Source: Candidatus Kapaibacterium sp. (GTDB lineage: Bacteria; Bacteroidota; Ignavibacteria; Kapaibacteriales; WFXC01). From it: a stretch of 51,992 bases of DNA. The stretch covers positions 1 to 51,992 of the forward strand of contig WFXC01000037.1 of NCBI GenBank assembly GCA_015490805.1. Reading direction: 5' to 3'. The notes below the pieces were generated by a model. The model was not told the origin of the DNA, did no database searches, and worked only from the letters and a program-made list of their open reading frames with translations. Positions 35,700 through 45,087 of the stretch are shown piece by piece. Made by a program: the position numbers and the translations under genes. The stretch's first letter is position 1. Every line of letters begins with the position of its first letter.

Positions 35700-36076
35700 G
35701 GCTTCTTATACGCAATCACTTCCACTTCAATTTTCACATCTTTTGGTAATCGTGCAACCTGCACCGCAGATCGCGCTGGTTTATGATCGCCGAAGACCTC
35801 GGCATACACAGCATTCATCGCAGCGAATTCCTCCAGATCCTGCAAAAACACGGTCGTCTTCACGACATCGGACAATTGATAGCCGGCTGCTTCCAGCACT
35901 GCCTGAATGTTGCGGAACACCTGCCGCGTCTGTTCCTCAATGGTGCTCCCTACAATGTGTCCCTGCGAATCCAGCGGGATCTGTCCAGAAAGGTACAAAA
36001 AGCCATTATCCGTCAACAGCGCTTGCGAATAGGGTCCGATCGGCTTCGGAGCATTAGCTGTTTCAATGACCTGCAT
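35696..36076 (-). CDS. ridA: RidA-family enamine/imine deaminase
   Basis: Hydrolyses reactive enamine/imine intermediates (for example 2-aminoacrylate) to ketones and ammonia, protecting PLP enzymes. The 126-residue chain matches the family length of 125-130. [21 protein letters not shown] is the N-terminal motif, [20 protein letters not shown] the helix, and [20 protein letters not shown] holds the conserved arginine that binds the carboxylate. GGAGATCGTGGA sits before the ATG, which is why the short form was chosen over an ORF extended into the ROK gene. Its stop overlaps the DUF5683 GTG start. It follows the ROK gene by 16 bases. Confidence 0.95.
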   Translation of the reverse strand: MQVIETANAPKPIGPYSQALLTDNGFLYLSGQIPLDSQGHIVGSTIEEQTRQVFRNIQAVLEAAGYQLSDVVKTTVFLQDLEEFAAMNAVYAEVFGDHKPARSAVQVARLPKDVKIEVEVIAYKKP

Positions 36077-36092
36077 TCCACGATCTCCACGT

Positions 36093-37019
36093 TTATGAAA
36101 CTTCCATCTGTTGCAGCATTCCCAGCGCCGCAGCCCCCAGAACGCCCGTTTTATCCTGCAGCACTGCTTTATGAATCCGGAGCTTTTTCCCAACAAAAGG
36201 CAATGTTCGAATACGGGCAACATTCTGTATTTGCTCAAACACAGCATCTGGAAAATGAGAAAAGCCGCCACCGATCACGACATCTGATATGCCCAGCACT
36301 GTAATCAGCGAAGCAATGCCGATGCCCATCACTTCCGCAATCCGCGCCAGCGCCGCTGTTGCCCACGGTTCACCCCGGCGCGCAGCTTTCGCCAACTGCT
36401 GTCCGGAAATCGATCGGTGCCGCTGATGGAACTGATAGTAGGCATACCGGGCAATTTCTTCGATTCCTCTGCGCCCCACCCATTGCTCTAAGGTTCCGGT
36501 ACGAAAACCCGGCGTTGCTTGAAATGGCACGGCTGCATTGAGAACAATATGCCCCACTTCGCCTGCCCATCCTGCTCCTTTCCACAGCGAGCGATTCAAG
36601 ATAAGTGCCCCGCCGATACCGGTGCCCCAGGTCAGATACAGAAAGGAGGGCAATTGCTGTCCGATGCCAAAGAGTAATTCGGCAATACCAGCCGCATTGG
36701 CATCATTCTCCACCCATACCGGCACGGCAACGTGTTGCTGCAACAACCGACGCACTGGCACTTTATGCCACCCCGGCAGATTAGGTGGATCATACACCAC
36801 GCCTCGATTATCCACGATACCGGGCACACCAACGCCAATTCCCCGCACCCTTTTTGATTGTGCCAGCAATGGCTCTATGAGTGCAATCACCGTCGCAAGG
36901 ATTTCCTCAACCGAACCGCGCGTTTCCTGCACGACCACCTTCCGCACCCGTCCTGTCGAGGTCACCAATCCTGCCTTGATACGGGTTCCACCAATATCAA
37001 CGCCGATCCAGTCGCTCAT
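36093..37019 (-). CDS. ROK-family sugar kinase without the zinc cysteines
   Basis: A 308-residue cytoplasmic kinase of the ROK family (glucokinase and N-acetyl-sugar kinases). [16 protein letters not shown] is the ATP phosphate-binding loop, [14 protein letters not shown] the hinge, and [18 protein letters not shown] holds the catalytic aspartate. [13 protein letters not shown] is the second nucleotide loop and GEVGHIVLN the substrate histidine. The usual CxCGxxGCxE zinc motif after that histidine is replaced by [14 protein letters not shown], with no cysteine. Some ROK members lack it, but the glucose-type kinases normally keep it. Substrate is probably glucose or an amino sugar. It overlaps the FtsB-like gene by 4 bp and sits 16 bp before ridA. 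Confidence 0.88.
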   Translation of the reverse strand: MSDWIGVDIGGTRIKAGLVTSTGRVRKVVVQETRGSVEEILATVIALIEPLLAQSKRVRGIGVGVPGIVDNRGVVYDPPNLPGWHKVPVRRLLQQHVAVPVWVENDANAAGIAELLFGIGQQLPSFLYLTWGTGIGGALILNRSLWKGAGWAGEVGHIVLNAAVPFQATPGFRTGTLEQWVGRRGIEEIARYAYYQFHQRHRSISGQQLAKAARRGEPWATAALARIAEVMGIGIASLITVLGISDVVIGGGFSHFPDAVFEQIQNVARIRTLPFVGKKLRIHKAVLQDKTGVLGAAALGMLQQMEVS

Positions 37020-37339
37020 TCTGCCGTGCGAAAAATGTACACTTCTTCTCCCGGTCGTACCATTCCGTACTGCTCCCGCGCCAGCTTCTCAATGTAGAGC
37101 GTATCGGTCTGCAATCGTTTGATCAACTTTCGCAGTGAGTCCCGCCGCCGCTGCTGCTGCGCAATTTGTTCCTGCAAATCCCGCTTTTCCATTTCCAGTC
37201 GGATACGGGTCCACAGGCTGTAATCGGCAAAAAACAGGATAAATGCCATCACAATCGCCACCACGACCGCAATGACTATACGGCGGCGCAATAATTGCCG
37301 CTTAATCCCTCGCCGCCTACGCCTACGCCGTCGCCTCAT
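37016..37339 (-). CDS. ftsB: FtsB/DivIC-family septum initiator
   Basis: A 107-residue single-pass membrane protein. A strongly basic cytoplasmic tail (nine arginines in MRRRRRRRRRG) precedes the membrane segment VIAVVVAIVMAFILFFADYSLW. A coiled coil (LEMEKRDLQEQIAQQQRR, then DSLRKLIKRLQTD) and the conserved ending IEKLAREQYGMVRPGEEVYIF follow. It belongs to the divisome complex with FtsL and FtsQ in cell division. The ATG at 37339 follows GAGGGGCG; the longer ORF has no cleavable signal. TAACTTTG on the minus strand at 37364-37371 fits the -7 consensus but lacks a matching TTG at 20 bases. Otherwise the 37,340-37,473 gap shows only an imperfect hairpin near 37390. Confidence 0.9.
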   Translation of the reverse strand: MRRRRRRRRRGIKRQLLRRRIVIAVVVAIVMAFILFFADYSLWTRIRLEMEKRDLQEQIAQQQRRRDSLRKLIKRLQTDTLYIEKLAREQYGMVRPGEEVYIFRTAE

Positions 37340-37473
37340 CGCCCCTCTTTCACTGTTCAGATACAAAGTTACAAAATCTCCGGCAGGCATACGCCATACC
37401 GGAGGTTCGTCTGGTATGCACTGCCAGAGCAGTCCATAGGGATAGTCTGCGACGCTCCGATCCCACCAGTCGT

Positions 37474-39126
37474 TTACATCCTCTCTGGCGCTGAAACACC
37501 TAAAATTGCCAGTCCATTCCGCAGCGTGGTTTGGGTCGCGTGTAATAACGCAATTCGCCCCTCCCGGAGCGGAGCATCTGCTCCAAGTACGGGATGTTGA
37601 TGATAGAATCGATGGAACGCCGTAGCAACATCTCGCAGGTAATCCACCAGTATCACCGGTTCAGCGGCGCTGGTGGCTGCCTCGATAATTTCAGGGAATC
37701 GGGCAAGTTCCTTGATCAACGCCAGCTCCTCCGACTGCTGCAATTGCTCGATCCCTTCTATCAGTGCAGTCTCGGAAACGGCAATCCCTTTTTCATCCAT
37801 CTTTCGGAAAATCGACGCAATGCGCGCGTGGGCATACTGGAGATAAAAAACTGGATTTTTTTCCGACTGTTCCCGCGCCAGATTGAGATCGAATTCCAGA
37901 TGTTTGGACACACTGCGCATCAGGAAGAAAAAGCGGACGACATCGGCACCAACTTCATCAATCAATGTGTCCAGGGTATAGGTTTTCCCCGACCGTTTCG
38001 ACATTTTCACCGGCTTGCCATCCTCCAGCAGCGTGACAAACTGGTACAGAATCACTTTCAAGCGGCTTACATCATATCCCAGCGCTGCTAATGCTGCTTT
38101 CACATCCTCTGCCGTTGCAATGTGATCGGCACCAAAGACATCGATCAGCACATCGTATCCCCGCTCAAACTTCTCCCGGTGATAGGCAATATCCGGTAAT
38201 CGGTAGGTCGGCTCTCCGGTCGATTTCACAATCACCCGATCCTGCGGGCGTCCAACCGCCGTGAGTTTCAGCCATAGCGCCCCATCTTTCTCATACACCA
38301 GGCCTTTCTGGCGAAAAAGCGCAATCACTTCCTCGATTTTCCCCTCAGTGTACAATCGATCCTCGTTGAAATAGACATCGAACTGCACTCCCATTCGATC
38401 CAGCGTTTGCCGAATCATACGGAAGCACCACTCCTCGCCCTTCTTCTGAATCAACTGCAACTGTTCCTCTGTTCCCTGCTGTAACTGATCACCGTATTGC
38501 TCCACCAGAGATCGGGCAATGTCGGTGATATACTCACCCCGATATCCATCTTCGGGCAACGGGTAATCGGTATCGCCGAGCAACTGTCGATAGCGGGCAT
38601 AAATCGAAAGTGCCAGCATCCGCATTTGATTGCCAGCGTTGTTAAAGTAGTACTCTCGCACCACTTTATGCCCCATCCACTCGTGGAGATTTGCCAGCGT
38701 ATCCCCGATTGCCGCATTCCGCCCGTGCCCCAGGTGGAGCGGACCGGTGGGATTGGCGCTAACAAATTCCACATTCACCGACAGCGGATGTTCCGTCTGA
38801 TGTCGTCCCCATTGTGCCCCCTGTTCCACGATCTGCCGGAGCATCTGGTGATAGAACTGCGGTGTAAATCGCAGATTGATAAAACCGGGACCAGCAACTT
38901 CAACCTGTGCCAGGTCTTCTGCCGTCGTCCGAAGCACTTCAGCAATCTGCTCTGCAATGGCTCGCGGAGGTTTCCGCAAACGCTTTGCCAATGTCAGCGC
39001 TACATTCGTTGCTAAATCACCAAACTCCTGCCGTGGAATTTCCAGACGAATCGTTTCAGCCGATACCGGGATTTGTAACGCCTCGAAAGCTGCTGCCAGC
39101 AACTCTTGTGCCCGCTTCTTGAGCAT
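37474..39126 (-). CDS. argS: Arginyl-tRNA synthetase
   Basis: Charges tRNA-Arg with arginine using ATP; class Ia synthetase. The 550-residue length is usual. The N-terminal Add-1 domain occupies about residues 1-110. FVSANPTGPLHLGHGRN includes the HIGH-type HLGHGRN at 131-137. VIVKSTGEPTYRLPDIAYHREK is the ArgS-specific segment. KMSKRSGKTYTLDTLIDEVG is the KMSKS-type loop (KMSKR). The C-terminal DALR anticodon-binding domain ends PVLGADAPLREGRIAL and RNGLAILGVSAPERM. A weak GGA precedes the ATG. It is flanked by 187 bp (39,127-39,313) with no visible feature on one side and 134 bp on the other. Confidence 0.97.
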   Translation of the reverse strand: MLKKRAQELLAAAFEALQIPVSAETIRLEIPRQEFGDLATNVALTLAKRLRKPPRAIAEQIAEVLRTTAEDLAQVEVAGPGFINLRFTPQFYHQMLRQIVEQGAQWGRHQTEHPLSVNVEFVSANPTGPLHLGHGRNAAIGDTLANLHEWMGHKVVREYYFNNAGNQMRMLALSIYARYRQLLGDTDYPLPEDGYRGEYITDIARSLVEQYGDQLQQGTEEQLQLIQKKGEEWCFRMIRQTLDRMGVQFDVYFNEDRLYTEGKIEEVIALFRQKGLVYEKDGALWLKLTAVGRPQDRVIVKSTGEPTYRLPDIAYHREKFERGYDVLIDVFGADHIATAEDVKAALAALGYDVSRLKVILYQFVTLLEDGKPVKMSKRSGKTYTLDTLIDEVGADVVRFFFLMRSVSKHLEFDLNLAREQSEKNPVFYLQYAHARIASIFRKMDEKGIAVSETALIEGIEQLQQSEELALIKELARFPEIIEAATSAAEPVILVDYLRDVATAFHRFYHQHPVLGADAPLREGRIALLHATQTTLRNGLAILGVSAPERM

Positions 39127-39313
39127 TGTTTTCCGTGCCTCTCATCGTCCAACTTGCTGCCATTGGTCATTGTGCGCCCTTATGACATTGAAGTTTCTGT
39201 TCGCACGATCGCCGGAAACTCATTTTAATCCTACCTGCGGCTGGAATCAGCAGCACTACCTGCTCTCTTTCAGCCGTGTGAGCTACTCCCCGGCGTCCCA
39301 CCTTTCCATTTGC

Positions 39314-41251
39314 TCATTGTCGATAGAAGGCTGGATCTCGAAGCAACTCCAGGACATCCAGGAAGAATTCCCGGGAGCGCTGGGCTCCCATAAACCCGAT
39401 CTCCTTAAACTGGATCCGCCCTTTTTTGTCAATGTACACCTTGGTGGGAATACCCGTAATGCCATACTTGCGGATGAGCGCATCTTTTTTGTCCAGATAC
39501 ACCGGGAAGGTATAGTTCGTTTGCTTCAGAAATGCTTTGACGATGCTGTCCCGATTGTCGACGCGCTCCCACACATTGATCACCAGAAACGCAATGTCTT
39601 TGTCGTTCTTCAACGAATCGTACAGCCGTTGCAAAACAGGGAAAGAGGCTTTGCAGGGTCCGCACCACGTTGCCCAGAAATCGAGAATCAAAATCTTTCC
39701 CTTAAAGTCGCTCAAGCGAACTTTTTTCCCATCTAAGGTGGTCAATTCGCCATCGACCATCGGCTGATTCAACCGCTTTTTGAACAGCCGCATCTTGCGA
39801 TAGCTCTTCTTCTCTTTCTCCAAATGTTGCTCTAATTCCTGAAATCCCTCATCCCCTTTGCCAACCAGAGAGTCATACAATGGACGCAACTGCTTCTGGA
39901 TGGAATCCGAGGCTTTGTCAGTCACGATTGCCTGCTGAACGAAGAGGAGCGCCTCTCTGGAATGTCCGAAGCGAATCAATAGCGGGATCAGGTGATCGTA
40001 AAGATCGGCAGGCACATCGTCCATATCGTATTGCATCAGCGCCTGCTGATAGGCCTCCATCGCCTGCTCCAGATTGCCAAAGGCTTCCTGCACCAATCCA
40101 TACGTATAAAATGCCTCTGCCCGCACGGTCATCATTTGTTTTTCCCACTCCGACGGCGCCAGGTACGGCGGTTTGAGTGATAGCAGATCCTGCTCCACAT
40201 ACTCCCGCATCAGGTTGGCAACTTCCGCCAGACGATCCCGAAGCTTTCGCTGCTCAATCGTATCGGTCATCATCTGGTACTGCCCCAGCAAAAAGCGTGT
40301 CAGCATAATGTACGACTGCGGATGGGGCGATGGAATACGCTGCAGAAAGGCGGCAACGGTGTCATACTCCCCCCGACGCAGATATCGGGTAACAATGTTT
40401 CGCTCCAATTCTTCACCCCGTCGATAAGCAGGATACCGCTGCAAGAACAGCGTTGCCTCGCGCAAAAACTGTGATGGATCGGTCACTGCCATAAGGCGCT
40501 GGAATTTCACCTCCTTTGCCACCTCACTTTCCGGAAACTGCGTTAAAAGAATCTGCTCCAGTTCCTTCACTTTTTCCGGATTCCGGAGCATTTGCCACCC
40601 ACGGATCGCCGTCAGGAGAAAGTGCGGCTGACTGTAATCCTGAAACTGTTCCAGCAGCGAGCGAAACTCTTTCTCAAACTGCGACGGAGAAATTTCACCC
40701 AACACCTGTTTGAGCCACAGCAAGCCCACCTGCGCCGGCAAATAGTTCGGCGATTGCTGAAGTTCCCGCTGAAATGCTGCCCGTGCAGAATCATAATTCA
40801 CCTGCCGCTTGCAGGGCTCCGGTAAACTGCCCAGAAAGCTGTAGCCACGTCGATAGTGCGCACCCTGGACCGGATGCACAAAATCGGCGGTGACCAGAAA
40901 ATCCCAGAAACGTTTTTGATTGTCATCCACCAGCTCGCCACCATCGGTAATCTTGATCATTCCAAAAACATCCGATGGCTTCAACTGCACCGTGCCTTCG
41001 AATTCTCCCCCGCCAGCACGGCGCAACTCAGATACCTCCACGCGGGGTATCCCATCCGGCTCAGTGAACAGGTACACATACGCATACAGCTTTGTTACCG
41101 GTGCCAACTGCTGGTTCGGTTTGTACTTAATCGTCACCAGCTTCCCCTGCTTCGGCTTCGCCGGAATCAGTCGTACCGACGATTGTGCTGACAACGCAAC
41201 AGTCCATATCAGAAACACACTTATGATGCCCAAAGACCATAGTCGTCGCAT
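39314..41251 (-). CDS. Exported TPR plus TlpA-type thioredoxin-fold protein
   Basis: A 645-residue periplasmic protein. The signal peptide is MRRLWSLGIISVFLIWTVALSAQ. The first 500 residues comprise a beta-rich N-terminal section (VRLIPAKPKQGKLVTIKY) and helical TPR-like repeats (MEAYQQALMQYDMDDVP and RRGEYDTVAAFLQRIP). The final 140 residues are a TlpA/ResA-type thioredoxin domain: LDGKKVRLSDFKGKILILDF, then the redox-active WCGPC, and YGITGIPTKVYIDKKGRI with the cis-proline loop. It probably reduces disulfides or helps c-type cytochrome maturation outside the cytoplasm (family knowledge); partners are not in view. AGGAG precedes the ATG; the longer ORF has an extra Lys-rich stretch with no support. 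Confidence 0.88.
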   Translation of the reverse strand: MRRLWSLGIISVFLIWTVALSAQSSVRLIPAKPKQGKLVTIKYKPNQQLAPVTKLYAYVYLFTEPDGIPRVEVSELRRAGGGEFEGTVQLKPSDVFGMIKITDGGELVDDNQKRFWDFLVTADFVHPVQGAHYRRGYSFLGSLPEPCKRQVNYDSARAAFQRELQQSPNYLPAQVGLLWLKQVLGEISPSQFEKEFRSLLEQFQDYSQPHFLLTAIRGWQMLRNPEKVKELEQILLTQFPESEVAKEVKFQRLMAVTDPSQFLREATLFLQRYPAYRRGEELERNIVTRYLRRGEYDTVAAFLQRIPSPHPQSYIMLTRFLLGQYQMMTDTIEQRKLRDRLAEVANLMREYVEQDLLSLKPPYLAPSEWEKQMMTVRAEAFYTYGLVQEAFGNLEQAMEAYQQALMQYDMDDVPADLYDHLIPLLIRFGHSREALLFVQQAIVTDKASDSIQKQLRPLYDSLVGKGDEGFQELEQHLEKEKKSYRKMRLFKKRLNQPMVDGELTTLDGKKVRLSDFKGKILILDFWATWCGPCKASFPVLQRLYDSLKNDKDIAFLVINVWERVDNRDSIVKAFLKQTNYTFPVYLDKKDALIRKYGITGIPTKVYIDKKGRIQFKEIGFMGAQRSREFFLDVLELLRDPAFYRQ

Positions 41252-41376
41252 TGCAACGCTCCTCTTTTTTGTACGTACCTTCTTTGCCTGCATTATTCAC
41301 CCTTTCAAAACATTGTTTTACGTTCGGAAGCGGTTTCTGCACTGCATTCGAATCATTACCCCCAGTGGGATGTGCG

Positions 41377-44300
41377 TTATGCAAACGCCTGCTTCAGTAA
41401 TTCTTCCTGCTCCATCGCGTGCAGCACAGAATAGCCGGTCGCCGGGCTGGCACTTTCCGGACGGGCGACACACCAGAACCGCTGGTGCGCACCAATTTTA
41501 TCCCGAAGTTTCTGGTCGATATACCACCAGGCGCCCATATTGATCGGCTCTTCCTGCACCCAGAGAATTTCCGACGCACGGGCAAAACGCTCAAGAATCT
41601 GATCAATCATCGCTTCCGGGAAAGGATACAACTGCTCAATGCGAATCAACGCAACCTGCGATTCAGCCTTCAACTCCCGGCGACGGACAAACAGATCGTA
41701 GTAGACTTTGCCTGTGCAAAAGATCACCCGGCGCACGCTGGCAGGATCAACGGGATCAGGAATCACTTCCTGAAAGCGTCCACTGGTAAACTCTTCCAGT
41801 GTGGAGCTGGCCAGGCGATGGCGAAGCAAACTTTTGGGTGTCATCAAGACCAGCGGTTTTCGCCACGGCGCCAGCACTTGCCGCCGCAGTGCGTGGAAGT
41901 ATTGCGATGGGAGGGTAAAATTGCCAATGATCATATTGTTCTCCGCTGCTAACTGCAAAAATCGCTCTAAACGGGCACTGGAATGTTCCGGTCCCTGCCC
42001 TTCGTACCCGTGGGGCAGCAGGACAGTCAGATTTGTTTTTGTCCCCCACTTGACCTCTCCACTGCTCAGGTACTGATCAAATACAACCTGCGCTCCATTG
42101 GCAAAGTCGCCAAATTGCGCCTCCCACAATGTCAAACCTTCCAGATTCTGCAGGCTGTAACCGTATTCAAAACCCAACACCGCAAACTCCGACAGGGTAC
42201 TGTCATAAATATGCAACTGCTCCTGCTCTCCGGGTTTTATATGGTTGAGCGGAATGTACTCCTCTCCGGTTTCGTAGTCCACAAAGGCAGCGTGACGCTG
42301 GCTAAAAGTTCCACGAACTGAATCCTGTCCCGACATCCGAATGCGATGCTTTTCCAGCAGAAGGGATCCGAAAGCCAGCGCCTCACCCGTTGCCCAATCG
42401 ATCCCCTTACCTTCCAGCACCGATTGCCGCCGATGTTCCAGAAAGCGCTTCAATTTTGGATGCAGGGTAAAATGCTCCGGCAGGGTAGTGATTTTTTCGG
42501 CAATCAAGCGTAGAGTCGCCGCATCCACAGCTGTCGGCACCGGCTGGAATAGATCGGCGGTCTGCCGCTGCTGGAGCAGTTGATGCACATCCACTTTCCG
42601 GGCAGATACCTGATCGTACGCTTTCTGCCATCGTTGCTGTGCCTCTTTGTATAACGCCGCAATGGCAGCTTCGTCCAGAATCTTTTCTCTTTGCAGCTTG
42701 CCGCTATACAACTTCCACACCGGCGTCATCTGATTGATGATCTTGTACAGCAATGGCTGCGTGTAGCTCGGCTCGTCCGCTTCGTTATGCCCGTATTTCC
42801 GATAGCAGAACATATCGATGACCACATCCTCGTGGAAGGTCTGGCGGTACTCCAGAGCAAAGAGCGCTGCGGCAACCACCGCTTCCGGATCATTGCCATT
42901 GACGTGGAGAATGGGAACCTGCAACATCTTCGCTAAATCGGTTGCATACACCGTCGAGCGAGCTTCTTCAGGAGAAGTGGTAAACCCAATCTGATTGTTG
43001 ATGATGATGTGAATCGTTCCGCCGGTATGGTAGGCGCGAACTTTCGACAAATTCAGGGTTTCTGCCACTACGCCCTGTCCGGCAAAAGCGGCATCGCCGT
43101 GGATTAGCACGGGCAGTACGTGATTTCCTGACGGATCCTGCAACTCATCAATCCGTGCCCGTGCCATTCCTTCTACCACTGGATTAACCGATTCCAGATG
43201 GCTGGGATTGGCTGCTAAGGTAATCTGCACTGCTCCGCCCTGACCGTGAAAGACTCCTTTCCCACCCAGATGGTATTTCACATCACCAGCGCCGTAGAAC
43301 GACTCTGGATCCAGATCGCCCTGAAACTCGCGAAAGATCCGCTCGGCTGGCATACCGATAATGTTGACCATCACGTTCAACCGTCCACGGTGCGCCATTC
43401 CCAGATACACTTCTTGCAATCCCCTGGTTGACGCAGCGTCGAACAGGAAATCCAGCAGTGGAATCAACGATTCCCCTCCTTCCAGTGAAAATCGCTTATG
43501 CCCAATAAACCGCGTGTGGAGAAACTGCTCAAGACTATCGGCATCGATCAACTTTTGCAAAATGCGCTTCTTCTCCTCCGGCGTAAAAGTAAATTTTCCC
43601 TCTCGATTCTCAATGCGTCGCTGCACCCATTCCTTTTTCTCCGGTTCCTGCATATGCTTGTACTCAATGCCCAGGGTACCGCAGTACCGATCCCGGAGCA
43701 CTGCCAGAATGTCCCGTAGCGGCGCACGTCCCAGATCCGCCAGATCTCCCGCGTTGAACTCCCGATCCAGATCCCAGATGGTGAAACCGTACGAGGACGG
43801 CTCCAGCTCTGGATGGGTCTCGAAACTGTAGCGCAATGGATTGATGTCTGCATACAGATGCCCTCGCACCCGGTAAGCATTGATCAACTCTCGAACCCGT
43901 GCTTCACGCTCGGATAACTCCTTGTAATCCTGAAACAGCGACACCACCAGCCGATCTTCACTCCACCGCCACGGGCGGAACGGGACGCCAAGATCGTGGA
44001 AAATTTCTTCGTAAAATCCTTCTTCGCCCAGAATCAATCGGTGGAAGTATTGCAAGAACTCGCCCGACTCCGCTCCCTGAATAATCCGATGGTCATAGGT
44101 ACTGGTGACGGTCATCACCTTACCAACCGCCATTGTCGCTAAGGTTCGCTGAGTCACCCCACTGTATTCTGCCGGATACGTGATGGCACCGGTAGCGAAA
44201 ATCAATCCCTGCCCCCACATCAACCGGGGAATAGACATCACCGTTCCAATCATTCCCGGATTGGTCAGCGTGACGGTCGTGCCCAGCAAGCTATCCAGTT

Positions 44301-45060
44301 CCAGCGCATTGTCCCGTGCCTTCCGGATCAACGAGTTGTACGCTTCCACAAATTGCTTGAACGAGAGTTTTTCTGCACTCTTCACATTCGGCACCACTAA
44401 GGTTCGACTCCCATCCGGACGGACCAGATCAACGGCTAATCCCAGATTGATCGATGAACGGACGACTCGATAGGGTTTACCATCCACAACCGTAAAGGCA
44501 TCATTGAGTCGCGGATACTTCTTGAGCGCTTTGATCAATGCCCATCCGATCAGATGGGTAAAGCTCAACTTTGATTGCCCCTTGCGTACCAAGAAAGCGT
44601 TCAATAACTGGCGGTTTTCATCCAGTACTTTCACTGGCAGCGTTCGAACCGACGTTGCCGTCGGCACTTTCAGACTGGTATTCATATTCTCGGCAATCCG
44701 GCTCTGAATGCCACGCAGCGGAAGCAACTGATCCTCAGGTCCAATCGGTACCGGGGGAAATTCTTCCTCGACTCTGACAGCCGCTGGGGGCGCTTTCACC
44801 TGCTCCTCTGCCTTCTTTTTCTGCGGCTTCACTTCCACAGGAACCTCTGCAGGAGCTGCTGCCTGCTGCTCCCCGTCAGATTTGAGCTCTGGCGATTGCA
44901 ATTGTGGAAGCCACAGCGGTCGCTGCTCTGCCTCCAGCCACTGCTGAATTTCCTGCTGATGCTCCTGAAAGTACCGGCGCCACGACGGCGATACAGACTC
45001 GGGATCTTTGAGGTAATCAAAAAACAGCTCCTCGACATAGGCTTGATTCAGGTCAACCAT
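41377..45060 (-). CDS. kgd: 2-oxoglutarate dehydrogenase, E2-E1 fusion (Kgd/OdhA type)
   Basis: A 1227-residue single-chain enzyme converting 2-oxoglutarate to succinyl-CoA (or succinic semialdehyde) in the TCA cycle. Residues 1-45 are the E1 N-terminal binding segment (VDLNQAYVEELFFDYLKDP). A Pro/Ala/Lys-rich linker follows. From about 105 to 335 lies an E2 succinyltransferase catalytic domain without a lipoyl domain; its active-site motif reads STYDHRIIQGAESGEF, the actinobacterial Kgd form. The E1 part runs from 365 to the end: GMAHRGRLNVMVNIIGMP, GDAAFAGQGVVAETLNLS, and FCYRKYGHNEADEPSYTQP for thiamine diphosphate and Mg, then the Transket_pyr domain. This arrangement was first described in Mycobacterium and Corynebacterium; its presence here outside Actinobacteria is notable. 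No lipoyl-bearing E2 or E3 gene is in view. It follows the FAD-oxidase gene by 27 bp. Confidence 0.95.
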   Translation of the reverse strand: MVDLNQAYVEELFFDYLKDPESVSPSWRRYFQEHQQEIQQWLEAEQRPLWLPQLQSPELKSDGEQQAAAPAEVPVEVKPQKKKAEEQVKAPPAAVRVEEEFPPVPIGPEDQLLPLRGIQSRIAENMNTSLKVPTATSVRTLPVKVLDENRQLLNAFLVRKGQSKLSFTHLIGWALIKALKKYPRLNDAFTVVDGKPYRVVRSSINLGLAVDLVRPDGSRTLVVPNVKSAEKLSFKQFVEAYNSLIRKARDNALELDSLLGTTVTLTNPGMIGTVMSIPRLMWGQGLIFATGAITYPAEYSGVTQRTLATMAVGKVMTVTSTYDHRIIQGAESGEFLQYFHRLILGEEGFYEEIFHDLGVPFRPWRWSEDRLVVSLFQDYKELSEREARVRELINAYRVRGHLYADINPLRYSFETHPELEPSSYGFTIWDLDREFNAGDLADLGRAPLRDILAVLRDRYCGTLGIEYKHMQEPEKKEWVQRRIENREGKFTFTPEEKKRILQKLIDADSLEQFLHTRFIGHKRFSLEGGESLIPLLDFLFDAASTRGLQEVYLGMAHRGRLNVMVNIIGMPAERIFREFQGDLDPESFYGAGDVKYHLGGKGVFHGQGGAVQITLAANPSHLESVNPVVEGMARARIDELQDPSGNHVLPVLIHGDAAFAGQGVVAETLNLSKVRAYHTGGTIHIIINNQIGFTTSPEEARSTVYATDLAKMLQVPILHVNGNDPEAVVAAALFALEYRQTFHEDVVIDMFCYRKYGHNEADEPSYTQPLLYKIINQMTPVWKLYSGKLQREKILDEAAIAALYKEAQQRWQKAYDQVSARKVDVHQLLQQRQTADLFQPVPTAVDAATLRLIAEKITTLPEHFTLHPKLKRFLEHRRQSVLEGKGIDWATGEALAFGSLLLEKHRIRMSGQDSVRGTFSQRHAAFVDYETGEEYIPLNHIKPGEQEQLHIYDSTLSEFAVLGFEYGYSLQNLEGLTLWEAQFGDFANGAQVVFDQYLSSGEVKWGTKTNLTVLLPHGYEGQGPEHSSARLERFLQLAAENNMIIGNFTLPSQYFHALRRQVLAPWRKPLVLMTPKSLLRHRLASSTLEEFTSGRFQEVIPDPVDPASVRRVIFCTGKVYYDLFVRRRELKAESQVALIRIEQLYPFPEAMIDQILERFARASEILWVQEEPINMGAWWYIDQKLRDKIGAHQRFWCVARPESASPATGYSVLHAMEQEELLKQAFA

Positions 45061-45087
45061 CGTTTTTCTCCACTTAGCCGGAAAACT

